A DNA stretch of 64,000 nt from Lishizhenia sp965656535. GTDB taxonomy: Bacteria; Bacteroidota; Bacteroidia; Flavobacteriales_D; Crocinitomicaceae. Positions 24,340 to 33,686 of the stretch are shown in pieces (the stretch's first letter is position 1; each line of letters starts with the position of its first letter). The stretch is from the NCBI GenBank assembly GCA_965656535.1, contig CBFHKX010000001.1:806001-870000 (forward strand). Reading direction: 5' to 3'. The translations under genes were made by a program, and so were the position numbers. The notes below the pieces were generated by a model that was not told where the DNA came from, did no database searches, and saw only the letters and a program-made list of their open reading frames with translations.

Positions 24340-25959
24340 TTGAAAAAAATTAGTATCCGGTATATCGTAGTTCTTATTAGTCTAGCACTTTTAGTCTTAG
24401 TTGGCTTGCAATTGTACCAGGCTAAGCAGCTGTACAATCAGAAATCAGATGCGTACGTAGAGAAGGTTAATAATTTGGTTGCAAGTATTGCGCTTAAACA
24501 CGAGCGAGTTTCAGACATTAAAACCTACGCGCCGATATTTGGGAATGAGTTTAAAGACCAATATAAAATGGCTTTAAAAGAAGAGTTCCGAAACGTATTT
24601 CCTGTTCAAGAAACAGTTTCTATAATTGATACTACGATTTTCGAAAATGGAATGCCGAACAAGTATTATTATGTAGCAGGAAAATCATACGACTCGCTTT
24701 CGGGAGTCTCTGCATCACACAGTTTATTGATTAAAGATTTAGGAGAGGTTAACGCCTTAGTTAATCATTCTGTTTCTAGTAAAGACTCTGCCAACTTAGC
24801 TTATGAACTAGATAGAAAAGTGAAAACACAGCTAATCACCAAAGCAAAGTTTGTGAATCAAAAAATGGTAGATGTGTTTAGGAATGCTACCAATTTAACG
24901 CCTCAACAGCGAATTGACTTATCCTTTTTGGATAGTATTATTAATCAGGTTTTTAAAGAAAACGGGATAACTACCTCTTTTGATTATGCCATTTATAATA
25001 AAAACAGTGAAGTAGTTACTTTTCCAGCCTATACTGCACACTATAATCCAGGTTTAGGAAACCAAGATGTTACCAAAGCAAAACTTTTCCCCTCTAATAT
25101 TTTCGAAGATGAATTATTTATTGGGATACATTTTACGCAAAAACGATCAGAATTATTTGGCGAAATGTGGTTTACTCTCTTAATCAGCTTTTTACTTATC
25201 GTGCTTATTGTTGTTTCTTTCTTTGTGATGTTTAGAACAATTGTTAATCAACGCAGATTATCTGTAGTAAAGAATGATTTTATTAATAACATGACCCATG
25301 AGTTTAAAACTCCCATAAGCACAATTTCATTGGCTTGTGAAGCGTTAGGCGATAAAGACATGTTGAAAGAAGCACCTCCTGAAATGAGTCCGTTCGTACA
25401 TATGATTAACGAAGAAAATAAGCGTTTGTCTAATTTGGTAGAAAGAATATTACAAAGTGCTGTAATCGATAGAGGAGAACTTAATTTAAAAAAGGAAACC
25501 TTAGAGTTAAACCAAATAGTAGAGTCGGTTGTAGAAAACGCCAAGTTGAGAGTAGCAGCTAAATCAGGTAAATTTGAGTTAAAACTTTCACCTAAGTCAC
25601 TTTCTTTTTTTGGTGATGCAATGCATACTCAAAATATTATTTCTAATTTAGTTGATAACGCAATAAAATACTGCAAAAAAGCGCCAATAATAAAAGTAGA
25701 AACATATACAGAAGTTGATGCATTAGTTGTGCAGGTAAAAGATAACGGGATAGGTATAAAAGCAGAACACTTGGATAAAATTTTTGATAAATTATATAGA
25801 GTTCCAACCGGAAACTTACACGATGTAAAAGGCTTTGGTTTAGGTTTAAGTTATGTAAAAGCCATTGCGGATTTGGAAGGCTGGAAAGTGGGTGTTTCAA
25901 GTAAATTTGGTGAAGGGTCAACTTTCACAATTAGAATCATTAAAAGTGAAAAGATATGA
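24340..25959 (+). CDS. Sensor histidine kinase
   Basis: A 539-residue membrane kinase. Helices near residues 7-25 and 271-297 flank an extracytoplasmic sensor region of about 245 residues with no domain I recognise. The HisKA domain has the phospho-accepting His320 in NNMTHEFKTPIST. The HATPase domain follows with LVDNAIKYC (N box), VKDNGIGIK (G1) and GFGLGLSYV (G2). It phosphorylates the response regulator whose ATG overlaps its TGA by four bases. The start is TTG, two bases after a near -7 box (TACTTTTC). The catalytic core is closely related to the kinase at 62664. Confidence 0.93.
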   Translation: MKKISIRYIVVLISLALLVLVGLQLYQAKQLYNQKSDAYVEKVNNLVASIALKHERVSDIKTYAPIFGNEFKDQYKMALKEEFRNVFPVQETVSIIDTTIFENGMPNKYYYVAGKSYDSLSGVSASHSLLIKDLGEVNALVNHSVSSKDSANLAYELDRKVKTQLITKAKFVNQKMVDVFRNATNLTPQQRIDLSFLDSIINQVFKENGITTSFDYAIYNKNSEVVTFPAYTAHYNPGLGNQDVTKAKLFPSNIFEDELFIGIHFTQKRSELFGEMWFTLLISFLLIVLIVVSFFVMFRTIVNQRRLSVVKNDFINNMTHEFKTPISTISLACEALGDKDMLKEAPPEMSPFVHMINEENKRLSNLVERILQSAVIDRGELNLKKETLELNQIVESVVENAKLRVAAKSGKFELKLSPKSLSFFGDAMHTQNIISNLVDNAIKYCKKAPIIKVETYTEVDALVVQVKDNGIGIKAEHLDKIFDKLYRVPTGNLHDVKGFGLGLSYVKAIADLEGWKVGVSSKFGEGSTFTIRIIKSEKI

Positions 25960-26648
25960 GTAATCAGTTAACAATATTATTAGCAGAAGACGATGACAAC
26001 CTAGGTATGTTGCTCAACTCTTTTATTAAAGCAAAAGGATTTGCAGTAGATCTGGCAAGAAACGGTAAAATTGCTTTAGAAAAATTTAATCAGGGTACAT
26101 ATGATTTCTGCATTTTTGATGTTATGATGCCAGAAATGGACGGGTTTACGTTGGCTAAAGAAATAAGGGAGGTAGATAAAAAAGTGCCAATTTTATTCTT
26201 AACAGCCAAGAGTATGAAAGAAGATAAATTAGCAGGTTTCTCTATTGGTGCAGACGATTACTTGACCAAACCTTTTAGTATGGAAGAGCTTTTGGCAAGA
26301 ATAGAAGCTATTTTGAGAAGATCAGGTATAGAGAAAAGAGGAGCAAGTACAATGTTAGAAGTTGGTACCATTCAATTTGATCCAGAAGCACGAATTCTAA
26401 ATCTCAAAGAGCCTAAAAAGTTAACTACTAAAGAAAATCAATTACTAAAGCTTTTAGTGAAAAATAAAAACGAAGTGTTAGATCGGCAAGCAGCGCTAAG
26501 AGCTATTTGGGGAGACGATAATTATTTCAATGGAAGGAGTATGGATGTTTACATCGCGAAACTTAGAAAGTTGTTAAAAGAAGATCCGGCAATAGAAATT
26601 ATGAATGTGCATGGAAAAGGCTTTAAATTAATTGATAGAGCAGACTAA
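25956..26648 (+). CDS. OmpR/PhoB-family response regulator
   Basis: A 230-residue two-domain regulator. The receiver domain (1-120) has the acidic pocket EDDD near residue 11, phospho-acceptor Asp55 in FDVMMPEMDGF, and Lys105 in TKPFS. The C-terminal winged helix (about 130-228) carries LTTKENQLLKLLVKNKNEVL and SMDVYIAKLRKLLKEDP, typical of the OmpR DNA-binding domain. It is coupled by ATGA overlap to the upstream kinase gene and is its evident partner. The target genes are not visible in the window. Confidence 0.96.
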   Translation: MSNQLTILLAEDDDNLGMLLNSFIKAKGFAVDLARNGKIALEKFNQGTYDFCIFDVMMPEMDGFTLAKEIREVDKKVPILFLTAKSMKEDKLAGFSIGADDYLTKPFSMEELLARIEAILRRSGIEKRGASTMLEVGTIQFDPEARILNLKEPKKLTTKENQLLKLLVKNKNEVLDRQAALRAIWGDDNYFNGRSMDVYIAKLRKLLKEDPAIEIMNVHGKGFKLIDRAD

Positions 26649-26767
26649 CTTTGTTGAATACGTTTCACTTTTTAAACTAAAAAAGATTAAAACGTAAAAT
26701 TGTACTCCTAATCAAAGAAAACATCTAAAAAATAATCAATTTAGCATGCCTATCTAGACAAAAGTTG

Positions 26768-26775
26768 TAGCTTTG
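26768..26775 (+). promoter_or_regulatory. -7 box for sucA-sucB
   Basis: TAGCTTTG matches TAnnTTTG exactly and lies 24 bases before the sucA ATG at 26800. A TTTAG about 23 bases upstream (26740-26744) may serve as the -33 element. Confidence 0.55.
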
Positions 26776-26799
26776 TTATTCCATAATTGTACATAAAAC

Positions 26800-29514
26800 A
26801 TGGATAAGGTATCATACGTAGGGAATGCTGATGTGAACGCGATGGATGCGCTTTACCAAACCTATAAACAAGACCCAAACGCAGTAGATGCAGGTTGGCA
26901 AAAGTTTTTTGAAGGCTTTGAGTTTGCACAAACAGATTTCGAAAACAACGGCGAAATTCCAGAAAATTTCCAAAAAGAATTTAAAGTCATTAACTTAATA
27001 AATGGATACCGTTCTCGCGGACATCTATTTACCAAAACCAATCCAGTAAGAGAAAGAAGAAAATACGCTCCAACTCTGGATATTGAAAATTTTGGTTTAA
27101 CAAAAGAAGATCTTAATCTTACTTTTCAAGCTGGAGAAGAAATCGGAATTGGAGCTGCAACGCTTCAGGAAATTATTGATCATTTACAAGAAGCTTACTG
27201 CCAGTCAATAGGTATAGAGTTCTTTTACATGAGAGATCCAGAAAGAACAAAATGGTTCATGAACAAGGTCGAAATTAAGAATAGACCAAAGTACGAAGCC
27301 GAGCAGAAAAAAGAAATTTTTAATAAATTAAACCAAGCAACCTTATTTGAGCAATTTCTACAAAAGAAGTATGTAGGACAAAAACGTTTCTCAATAGAAG
27401 GAGGAGAAGCTTTAATTGCTGGTTTAGACAGATTAATTAAAAAAGGTGCAGATTTAGGAGCTCAAGAGTTTATTATGGGAATGGCACACCGAGGTAGATT
27501 AAACACGCTCGTAAATATTTTTGATAAAGACTTTGAAGAGTTGTTTGGAGAGTTCGACGGTAAAGCGTTTGATCATGATGAGTCTTTCGATGGTGATGTT
27601 AAATATCACTTAGGACAAACGAATGATGTAGAAGTAAATGGAAAAAAAGTACAATTAACACTTGCTCCAAATCCATCTCACCTAGAAGCCGTAGATCCTG
27701 TAGTTGAAGGGATTGTAAGAGCGAAAATAGACGATTATTTAAAGTCAGAAGATAAAATTGTACCCGTTTTAGTTCATGGTGATGCTGCAATTGCAGCGCA
27801 AGGAATTGTTTACGAGACCATTCAAATGGCTGGTTTAGACGGTTACAGAACTGGTGGAACAGTTCATATCGTAGTAAATAATCAAGTTGGTTTTACTACA
27901 AATTATTTAGATGCTAGAACTTCAACGTATTGCACAGATATCGCCAAAACAACTTTATGTCCGGTTTTCCATGTAAATGGAGACGACGTTGAAGCAGTTG
28001 CTCAAGTAATGGAAATTGCTATAGAATACAGACAAAAGTTTCATCAAGATATTTTTATTGATTTGTTGTGCTACCGTAAGTACGGACACAATGAAGGAGA
28101 CGAACCTAAATTTACCCAGCCTCAACTTTATAAAGAAATTGCTAAACACCCAAATCCAAGAGAAATCTATTTAAAACAGCTGATTGAAGAAGGTGTTTTA
28201 TCAAGTGATGAAGGGAAAAAAATTGGAGCAGAGTTTACAGAGAAGTTACAAGTTCGATACGATGAGTCGAAGAAAAAAGAAACTACAGTAGTTACTAATT
28301 TCTTAAGTAAAGCTTGGGAAGGTTATAGATACGGTAAACTCGATGATTTTGATAAAAGCCCGAACACAAGTTTTGACAAGGAGAAATTAATTGAACTTGG
28401 TCAAAAATTGTCAACACTACCAGAAGGTAAAAAATATTTCAGAAAAGTCGAAAAACTCTTTAGAGATCGTAAAAACATGATCGAAACAGACAGCTTAGAC
28501 TGGGGAACTGCTGAGATGTTAGCTTACGCTACTCTTTTAGTGGAAGGGCATCCTGTTCGTATTTCTGGTCAAGATGTTGAGCGTGGAACTTTCTCTCACC
28601 GACATGCCGTAGTAAAAACAGAAGATACAGAAGAGGAAATTAGAACCTTAAACTTGTTAGATGAAAAGCAAGCTGAGTTTACAATTTACAATTCACTTCT
28701 TTCGGAGTATGGTGTTTTAGGTTTTGATTATGGTTATTCACTCGCTCAACCAAAAGGTTTAACTATTTGGGAAGCGCAGTTTGGAGATTTCATGAACGGA
28801 GCACAAATTATGATTGATCAATTTATTTTTCCTGCAGAGGATAAATGGAGAATTCAGTCTGGTTTAGTTATGCTTTTGCCTCACGGTTATGAAGGTCAAG
28901 GAGCAGAGCATTCTTCAGCGCGTTTAGAACGTTTTTTACAAAGTACAGGAGATTTGAATGTACAAGTTGTAAATTCAACTACTCCGGCCAATCACTACCA
29001 TGCATTAAGAAGACAAGTTATTCGCGATTTTAGAAAGCCAATGATTGTTATGTCTCCTAAAATGTTGCTAAGGTATCCAAAGGCAGTTTCTACCATGGAT
29101 GATTTAGCCAAAGGCTCATTCCAAGAAGTGTTAGATGATCCAAAAGCAATTCACAACAGCGCTGAAGCAGTCGTGTTCTGCTCAGGGAAAGTATATTATG
29201 ACTTTATTGAAGAAGCAGAAAAAAGAGATGTAACCAACGTTGCATTTGTAAGAATAGAACAACTTTATCCTTTCCCACACAAACAAGTAGAAGCTGTTAT
29301 GGCAAAATATAAGAATGCCAAGAAATTTGTTTGGGGACAAGAAGAGCCAGAAAATATGGGTGCTTGGCACTTTATTGCAATGGAATTAAGAAGTTTAAAT
29401 TTAGATGTGGTTGCAAGGCCAAGATCTGCAGCTCCGGCAGCAGGTTCTAAAGAAACGCATTTAAGAAGATTAAATAGATTATTTGATAGACTGTTTGAGG
29501 CTACTTTGGCTTAA
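26800..29514 (+). CDS. sucA: 2-oxoglutarate dehydrogenase E1 component
   Basis: The thiamine-diphosphate decarboxylase of the 2-oxoglutarate dehydrogenase complex in the citric acid cycle, giving a succinyl group to the lipoyl arm of E2. The N-terminal tail (MDALYQTYKQDPNAVDAGWQ) resembles the E1 segment that docks on the E2 core. MGMAHRGRLNTLVNIF is the family signature near residue 226, HGDAAIAAQGIVYETIQM follows, and the thiamine-diphosphate/Mg site includes FHVNGDDVEAV. The C-terminal half has GQDVERGTFSHRHAV and LLPHGYEGQGAEHSSARLE. The length of 904 residues is normal. sucB follows after 30 bases. The E3 gene is not in the window. Confidence 0.97.
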   Translation: MDKVSYVGNADVNAMDALYQTYKQDPNAVDAGWQKFFEGFEFAQTDFENNGEIPENFQKEFKVINLINGYRSRGHLFTKTNPVRERRKYAPTLDIENFGLTKEDLNLTFQAGEEIGIGAATLQEIIDHLQEAYCQSIGIEFFYMRDPERTKWFMNKVEIKNRPKYEAEQKKEIFNKLNQATLFEQFLQKKYVGQKRFSIEGGEALIAGLDRLIKKGADLGAQEFIMGMAHRGRLNTLVNIFDKDFEELFGEFDGKAFDHDESFDGDVKYHLGQTNDVEVNGKKVQLTLAPNPSHLEAVDPVVEGIVRAKIDDYLKSEDKIVPVLVHGDAAIAAQGIVYETIQMAGLDGYRTGGTVHIVVNNQVGFTTNYLDARTSTYCTDIAKTTLCPVFHVNGDDVEAVAQVMEIAIEYRQKFHQDIFIDLLCYRKYGHNEGDEPKFTQPQLYKEIAKHPNPREIYLKQLIEEGVLSSDEGKKIGAEFTEKLQVRYDESKKKETTVVTNFLSKAWEGYRYGKLDDFDKSPNTSFDKEKLIELGQKLSTLPEGKKYFRKVEKLFRDRKNMIETDSLDWGTAEMLAYATLLVEGHPVRISGQDVERGTFSHRHAVVKTEDTEEEIRTLNLLDEKQAEFTIYNSLLSEYGVLGFDYGYSLAQPKGLTIWEAQFGDFMNGAQIMIDQFIFPAEDKWRIQSGLVMLLPHGYEGQGAEHSSARLERFLQSTGDLNVQVVNSTTPANHYHALRRQVIRDFRKPMIVMSPKMLLRYPKAVSTMDDLAKGSFQEVLDDPKAIHNSAEAVVFCSGKVYYDFIEEAEKRDVTNVAFVRIEQLYPFPHKQVEAVMAKYKNAKKFVWGQEEPENMGAWHFIAMELRSLNLDVVARPRSAAPAAGSKETHLRRLNRLFDRLFEATLA

Positions 29515-29544
29515 GCAAAAACATATTTATAAAAAGAAAAAACA

Positions 29545-30807
29545 ATGTCAGTATTAGAAATGAAAGTACCAAGCCCGGGAGAATCAATCTCGGAAGTTGA
29601 AATCGCAGCGTGGTTGGTATCTGACGGAGATTATGTTGAGAAAGATCAGGCTATCGCAGAGGTAGATTCTGACAAAGCAACACTTGAATTACCTGCAGAA
29701 GAAGCAGGTATTATTACTTTAAAAGCCGAAGAAGGAGATACAGTAGCTGTTGGACAAGTAGTTTGCTTGATTGATACTTCTGCAGAAGCTCCAGCGGGTT
29801 CTTCTGCTCCAAAAGAAGAGAAGAAAGAAGAAGTGAAACCTACTCCAAAGGCTGAAGAGAAGAAAGCAGAAACTGCGCCTTCTCCTTCTCCTGCTAAGAA
29901 AGAAAGCTATGCATCTGGCACACCATCTGTAGCTGCTGCTAAAAAAATGGCGGAAAACGGAATCAAAGCAAATCAAGTAAATGGTTCTGGTAAAGATGGT
30001 AGAATTACCAAACAAGACGTAGTTGCAGCAATGGCTGGCGGTTTTGCAACCGAAGCAACTAATGGTTGGGGTGGTACAAGAGATACTGAGAACAAGAAAA
30101 TGTCTATGTTGCGTCGTAAAATAGCAGAGCGTTTAGTTTCTGTTAAAAACGATACAGCAATGTTAACCACGTTTAATGAAGTTGACATGAAACCAATTAT
30201 GGATTTACGAACAAAGTACAAAAAGCAGTTTGCAGAGTACCACGAAGTAAATCTTGGATTTATGTCTTTCTTTACTAAAGCAGTAACAGAAGCATTGAAT
30301 TTATATCCATCTGTAAATGCACAGATAGAAGGTAAAGAAATGATTTTGCATAACTATGCAGATATAGGTATTGCCGTTTCTTCTCCAAAAGGATTAATGG
30401 TGCCAGTTGTTCGTAATGCAGAGCAAATGACATTAGCAGAAATCGAAAGAGAAATCAAAAGATTAGCTATAAAAGCGCGTGATGGTAAAATTACTCCAGA
30501 CGAAATGACTGGAGGTACATTTACAATTACTAACGGAGGTGTTTTTGGCTCTATGTTATCTACACCAATCATCAATCCACCACAGTCTGCAATTTTAGGT
30601 ATGCACAACATTGTTGAGCGCCCAGTTGCAATTAACGGTAAAGTAGAGATTAGACCAATTATGTACTTAGCATTATCTTATGATCACCGTATCATTGATG
30701 GTAAAGAGTCTGTTGGTTTCTTAGTGAAGGTAAAAGAAATGTTAGAGAACCCAGAAAGAATGATTTTCGGAGCAAAAGATCCGTATGAAGTTCTTTTAGG
30801 ATTATAA
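29545..30807 (+). CDS. sucB: 2-oxoglutarate dehydrogenase E2 component (dihydrolipoyllysine succinyltransferase)
   Basis: Transfers the succinyl group from the lipoyl arm to coenzyme A and forms the core of the complex. One lipoyl domain (1-75) has the lipoylated Lys44 in EVDSDKATLELP. A flexible linker rich in Ala, Pro, Lys and Glu follows (about 80-125). Then come a peripheral-subunit-binding domain (about 130-165, TPSVAAAKKMAENGI) and the acyltransferase domain (about 190-420), with the catalytic His381 in SYDHRIIDGKESV. The length of 420 residues is typical. It is in an operon with sucA and is followed by an intrinsic terminator. Confidence 0.97.
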   Translation: MSVLEMKVPSPGESISEVEIAAWLVSDGDYVEKDQAIAEVDSDKATLELPAEEAGIITLKAEEGDTVAVGQVVCLIDTSAEAPAGSSAPKEEKKEEVKPTPKAEEKKAETAPSPSPAKKESYASGTPSVAAAKKMAENGIKANQVNGSGKDGRITKQDVVAAMAGGFATEATNGWGGTRDTENKKMSMLRRKIAERLVSVKNDTAMLTTFNEVDMKPIMDLRTKYKKQFAEYHEVNLGFMSFFTKAVTEALNLYPSVNAQIEGKEMILHNYADIGIAVSSPKGLMVPVVRNAEQMTLAEIEREIKRLAIKARDGKITPDEMTGGTFTITNGGVFGSMLSTPIINPPQSAILGMHNIVERPVAINGKVEIRPIMYLALSYDHRIIDGKESVGFLVKVKEMLENPERMIFGAKDPYEVLLGL

Positions 30808-30830
30808 TAAAATTTGATATTAGATTTGAA

Positions 30831-30860
30831 AAAGGTGCTCAGAAATGAGTGCCTTTTTTT
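30831..30860 (+). terminator. Terminator of sucA-sucB
   Basis: An 11-base-pair stem (30831-30841 with 30846-30856, two G-T pairs) capped by GAAA and followed by seven T. It closes the dehydrogenase operon. Confidence 0.88.
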
Positions 30861-30870
30861 ATTTGGCTTG

Positions 30871-30933
30871 TCCTCATTTTCTAAGGGAGGTGGTTTTTAT
30901 GAGGATTTATCCGATTAAAAGTCGGAGGGTTAT
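30871..30933 (+). repeat. Left inverted-repeat arm
   Basis: Inverted copy of 31223-31284. It shares the tip tcctc, the box aagggaggtgg and the box cggagggttat; the middle is diverged. Confidence 0.65.
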
Positions 30934-31283
30934 GATGCACTTAATCTGCAATTGACTCTTCTCTATTAGAACACTTCTTACAGCATGTGACTTGACCAAT
31001 AACTAGTATTAAGTATAGAAAAGAGAATTAAGTTCCTTATAAGTTATTTATAATCTTAATGCCTTATAGTATCACACTAATGTTACAAAAATACGTAGTT
31101 TGGATGATCTTAAACGGAATATATTTTGGGCTATAGATTGTTTGAAGGCCGAAAAGGATTGATGCCTAAAAGAATTGTTTAAGAAGAGATTTTACGCGAT
31201 GAATTAAAATCTTGGCTTGGGAATAACCCTCCGTATTTAGCTCCATTTCATTACGCTAAATCCACCTCCCTTGAAAAGGGAGG
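30871..31283. mobile_element. Decayed element with long terminal inverted repeats (MITE-like)
   Basis: This occupies most of the only gene-free stretch over 300 bases (30808-31345). The two ends, each about 60 bases, are imperfect inverted copies. Outer boxes are aagggaggtgg (30883-30893) and ccacctccctt (31262-31272); inner boxes are cggagggttat (30923-30933) and ataaccctccg (31223-31233). Box spacing is 29 and 28 bases. The right tip folds into a perfect 8-base-pair hairpin (31265-31283). No intact open frame lies inside. A short in-frame remnant near 31175-31240 reads EEILRDELKSWLGNNPP after a stop, which may be the relic of a protein. No clear target duplication is visible. Identity as a mobile element is inference. 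Confidence 0.5.
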
Positions 31284-31284
31284 A
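31223..31284 (-). repeat. Right inverted-repeat arm
   Basis: Inverted copy of 30871-30933. It additionally carries an intact small hairpin, cctccctt-gaa-aagggagg. Confidence 0.65.
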
Positions 31285-31345
31285 CAGCACAGCTTTCAAA
31301 AAAACAGAACTCCCCAAAATCACACAACTCTCCAAAAAACAACCT

Positions 31346-32980
31346 CTATCCTAAATCTAAATGCTTCAATTGCTCCATTCTATTTCTTTCTAAAAATTCA
31401 TCTACGGTTTCAAAATGCTCTATCACACGTTGATCTTTAAACTCAAATACTTTTTCAGATAATCCTTTTAAGAAAGCCCTATCGTGCGAAACAAGAATTA
31501 ACGTTCCATCAAACTTTAACAGAGCTTCTTTAAGTACATCTTTAGATTTTAAATCCAAATGGTTTGTAGGCTCATCTAAGATTAAAACATTTACAGGTTC
31601 TAAGAGCAATTTAACCATTGCTAGTCTTGTTTTTTCTCCACCAGAAAGAAAACCAACCTTTTTATCAATCGCATCGCCAGAAAACATAAAAGCACCTAAT
31701 ATAGACTTAATTTGTTTCCTAATTTCTCCTTGTGCAACGTAATCAACGGTTTCAAACACAGTCATTTCTGGATCGAGCATAGAAGCTTGGTTTTGGGCAA
31801 AGTAACCCACTTTAGCGTTATGTCCTAGCTCACAAAACCCATCAAAATCAATCTCGCCCATTATGGCTTTAATCATCGTAGTTTTTCCTTCACCGTTTCT
31901 TCCAACAAAGCACACTTTTTCTCCTCTTGCAATAGAAAGATTAGCATCCTTAAACACAACATTATCTCCGTAAGCTTTACACAAATCTTTAGCAACCACT
32001 GGGAAATCTCCAGAACGCTGAGAAGGTGGAAATCGAAGATGTAAAGAAGAATTATCTACTTCATCTATTTCAACAATCTCCATTTTATCTAGCATGCGTT
32101 GTCTAGAATTTACCTGGTTGGTTTTAGAGTAAGTTCCCTTAAATTGTTCAATAAAACGTTTGTTGTCTGCAATAACTTTTTTCTGTTCGTTGTATTGTTT
32201 TATTTGTTGCTGTCTGCGTTCCTCTCTTAGTGTAAGGTAGTGTGTATAATTTGCTTTGTAGTCGTAAATTCTACCCATTGTAACCTCAATAGTTCGGTTG
32301 GTAATGTTATCAATAAACGTTTTATCATGCGAGATAACTATAACTGCTTTCGCCTTGTTTTTCAGAAAGTCTTCTAACCAAATTACAGATTCTATATCTA
32401 TGTGATTCGTTGGCTCATCTAACAATACTAAATCTGGTTTTTGCAGTAGAATTTTGGCCAATTCTATACGCATACGCCAACCTCCACTAAACTCCTTTGT
32501 TGGTCTGTCAAAATCTTCACGTTTAAAACCTAAACCAAAAAGTGCTTTTTCAACTTCTGCATCATAATTGGTTTCTTCAATACCATAGAATTTTTCACCA
32601 AGTTCTGTAACGCGTTCTATGATTTGCATGTAGGCTTCAGATTCATAATCTGTTCTGGTTTCTAGTTGTTTGTTGAGAGATTCTATTTCGTTACTCATTT
32701 CAAAAATACTACCAAAAGCCTTGGAGGTTTCTTCAAAAACGGTACTGTCGTCTTCGGTTAAAAGATGTTGCGGTAAGTAAGCAATAACGGTGTCGTCTGC
32801 ACATTGAATAGAACCACTGTTTGGTTGTTGTACACCTGCAATAATCTTCATCATCGTAGATTTACCTGCACCATTTTTTCCCATCAAGGCAATTTTGTCA
32901 TGCTCATTAATAACAAAGCTTACATCCTCAAACAGTGTTCTTGCACTAAACTCAACCTTTAACCCGTTAACAGAAATCAT
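31346..32980 (-). CDS. ABC-F family ATP-binding protein
   Basis: A 544-residue cytoplasmic protein of two ABC ATPase domains with no membrane segments. Walker A motifs are GKNGAGKST and GRNGEGKTT, signatures are FSGGWRMRIELAK and LSGGEKTRLAMVK, and Walker B motifs are LVLLDEPTNHID and VLILDEPTNHLD. The inter-domain linker is charged (EERRQQQIKQYNEQKK), as in ABC-F proteins that act on the ribosome. It looks like the housekeeping YdiF/Uup-like branch rather than a known resistance factor, but that cannot be settled here. The longest frame adds 40 residues and would run into the divergent gene; I chose ATG 32980 (MISVNGLKVEFS), which follows a -7 box. Confidence 0.92.
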   Translation of the reverse strand: MISVNGLKVEFSARTLFEDVSFVINEHDKIALMGKNGAGKSTMMKIIAGVQQPNSGSIQCADDTVIAYLPQHLLTEDDSTVFEETSKAFGSIFEMSNEIESLNKQLETRTDYESEAYMQIIERVTELGEKFYGIEETNYDAEVEKALFGLGFKREDFDRPTKEFSGGWRMRIELAKILLQKPDLVLLDEPTNHIDIESVIWLEDFLKNKAKAVIVISHDKTFIDNITNRTIEVTMGRIYDYKANYTHYLTLREERRQQQIKQYNEQKKVIADNKRFIEQFKGTYSKTNQVNSRQRMLDKMEIVEIDEVDNSSLHLRFPPSQRSGDFPVVAKDLCKAYGDNVVFKDANLSIARGEKVCFVGRNGEGKTTMIKAIMGEIDFDGFCELGHNAKVGYFAQNQASMLDPEMTVFETVDYVAQGEIRKQIKSILGAFMFSGDAIDKKVGFLSGGEKTRLAMVKLLLEPVNVLILDEPTNHLDLKSKDVLKEALLKFDGTLILVSHDRAFLKGLSEKVFEFKDQRVIEHFETVDEFLERNRMEQLKHLDLG

Positions 32981-33000
32981 ATCACTTTTTTTTGCGATTG

Positions 33001-33008
33001 CAAAGCTA
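33001..33008 (-). promoter_or_regulatory. -7 box for the ABC-F gene
   Basis: Minus-strand TAGCTTTG matches TAnnTTTG and lies 20 bases before ATG 32980. It supports the shorter start of the ABC-F gene, because the longer frame would begin upstream of this promoter. Confidence 0.55.
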
Positions 33009-33066
33009 CTAAAGATATGTAAAGAGATTCGCTTTGGAATAAAATCTATTTGATTAACTTGAGCAC

Positions 33067-33588
33067 ATGATTTCAAAACCAAAAGAAAGAGAAAATCCAT
33101 TTTATTTTAGTTATTACATTTCTTTGCCTACAGAAGAAAACCTAATAAAAGCGCTAGAAAATGTTGCCGAAAAAGTAGTAGAGCAATACAAGGAGTTTTC
33201 AGAAAATCAAGGTAGTTTTAAGTATCAAGAAGGGAAGTGGACAATCAAACAACTACTTAATCACTTAATTGATACAGAAAGAATATTATCAACAAGAGCG
33301 CTACATTTTGCAAGAAAAGACAAGAGTGTATTACCCGGTTTTGATGAGAATGCCTTTGCGGAAAACGATGACAGCGAATCGCAAACGATAGAACAATTGT
33401 TAGAAGAATATAAAGCTGTAAGAAAAAGTACGGAACTGCTTTTTAAAAATATCAATCAAAAAAAATTAGATAATAAAGGCAATGCAAATGGTACTGTAAT
33501 TTCTGTAAGAGAATTAGGGTGGACGATTGCCGGTCATGATTTACACCATCTGAAAATTTTAAAAGAAAGATATTTGGGTACGATGTAA
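33067..33588 (+). CDS. DinB/YfiT-like putative metal-dependent protein
   Basis: A 173-residue protein with the DinB-like four-helix layout. The probable metal-binding histidines are His60 or so in LLNHLIDTERI and those in AGHDLHHLKILKERYLG near the C-terminus; EGKWTIKQLLNHLIDTE is a typical family stretch. Members include thiol transferases and DNA-damage-induced proteins; the activity is not predictable. It is divergent from the ABC-F gene and has a tidy ATG at 33067. Confidence 0.85.
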   Translation: MISKPKERENPFYFSYYISLPTEENLIKALENVAEKVVEQYKEFSENQGSFKYQEGKWTIKQLLNHLIDTERILSTRALHFARKDKSVLPGFDENAFAENDDSESQTIEQLLEEYKAVRKSTELLFKNINQKKLDNKGNANGTVISVRELGWTIAGHDLHHLKILKERYLGTM

Positions 33589-33674
33589 ACATAATCCAAA
33601 ACACTTTATAGTTACCTTAATAAATAAAAACTATGCTTTGCTCTTTGAAGAAAGGTTATTTTAATTTCTATCCT

Positions 33675-33682
33675 TATTTTTG
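33675..33682 (+). promoter_or_regulatory. -7 box, predicted leaderless start
   Basis: TATTTTTG, an exact TAnnTTTG match, ends four bases before the ATG at 33687. An in-frame ATG at 33633 lies upstream of it and would be outside the transcript. Confidence 0.58.
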
Positions 33683-33686
33683 TTAC

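Noticed and set aside
29821..29940. Possible frameshift or foreign insert in sucB
   Set aside because: The Ala/Pro/Lys/Glu-rich stretch is the normal flexible linker between lipoyl and binding domains.
29719..30015. Minus-strand Phe/Arg/Ser-rich frame inside sucB
   Set aside because: It is the antisense shadow of the low-complexity linker of sucB.
30808..31345. tRNA or other RNA gene in the long gap
   Set aside because: No cloverleaf or conserved tRNA boxes were seen; the folded parts are explained by the terminator and the inverted-repeat element.
32981..33100. N-terminal extension of the ABC-F frame
   Set aside because: It would overlap the divergent DinB-like gene and its own -7 box; the family start is MISVNGLKVEFS at 32980.
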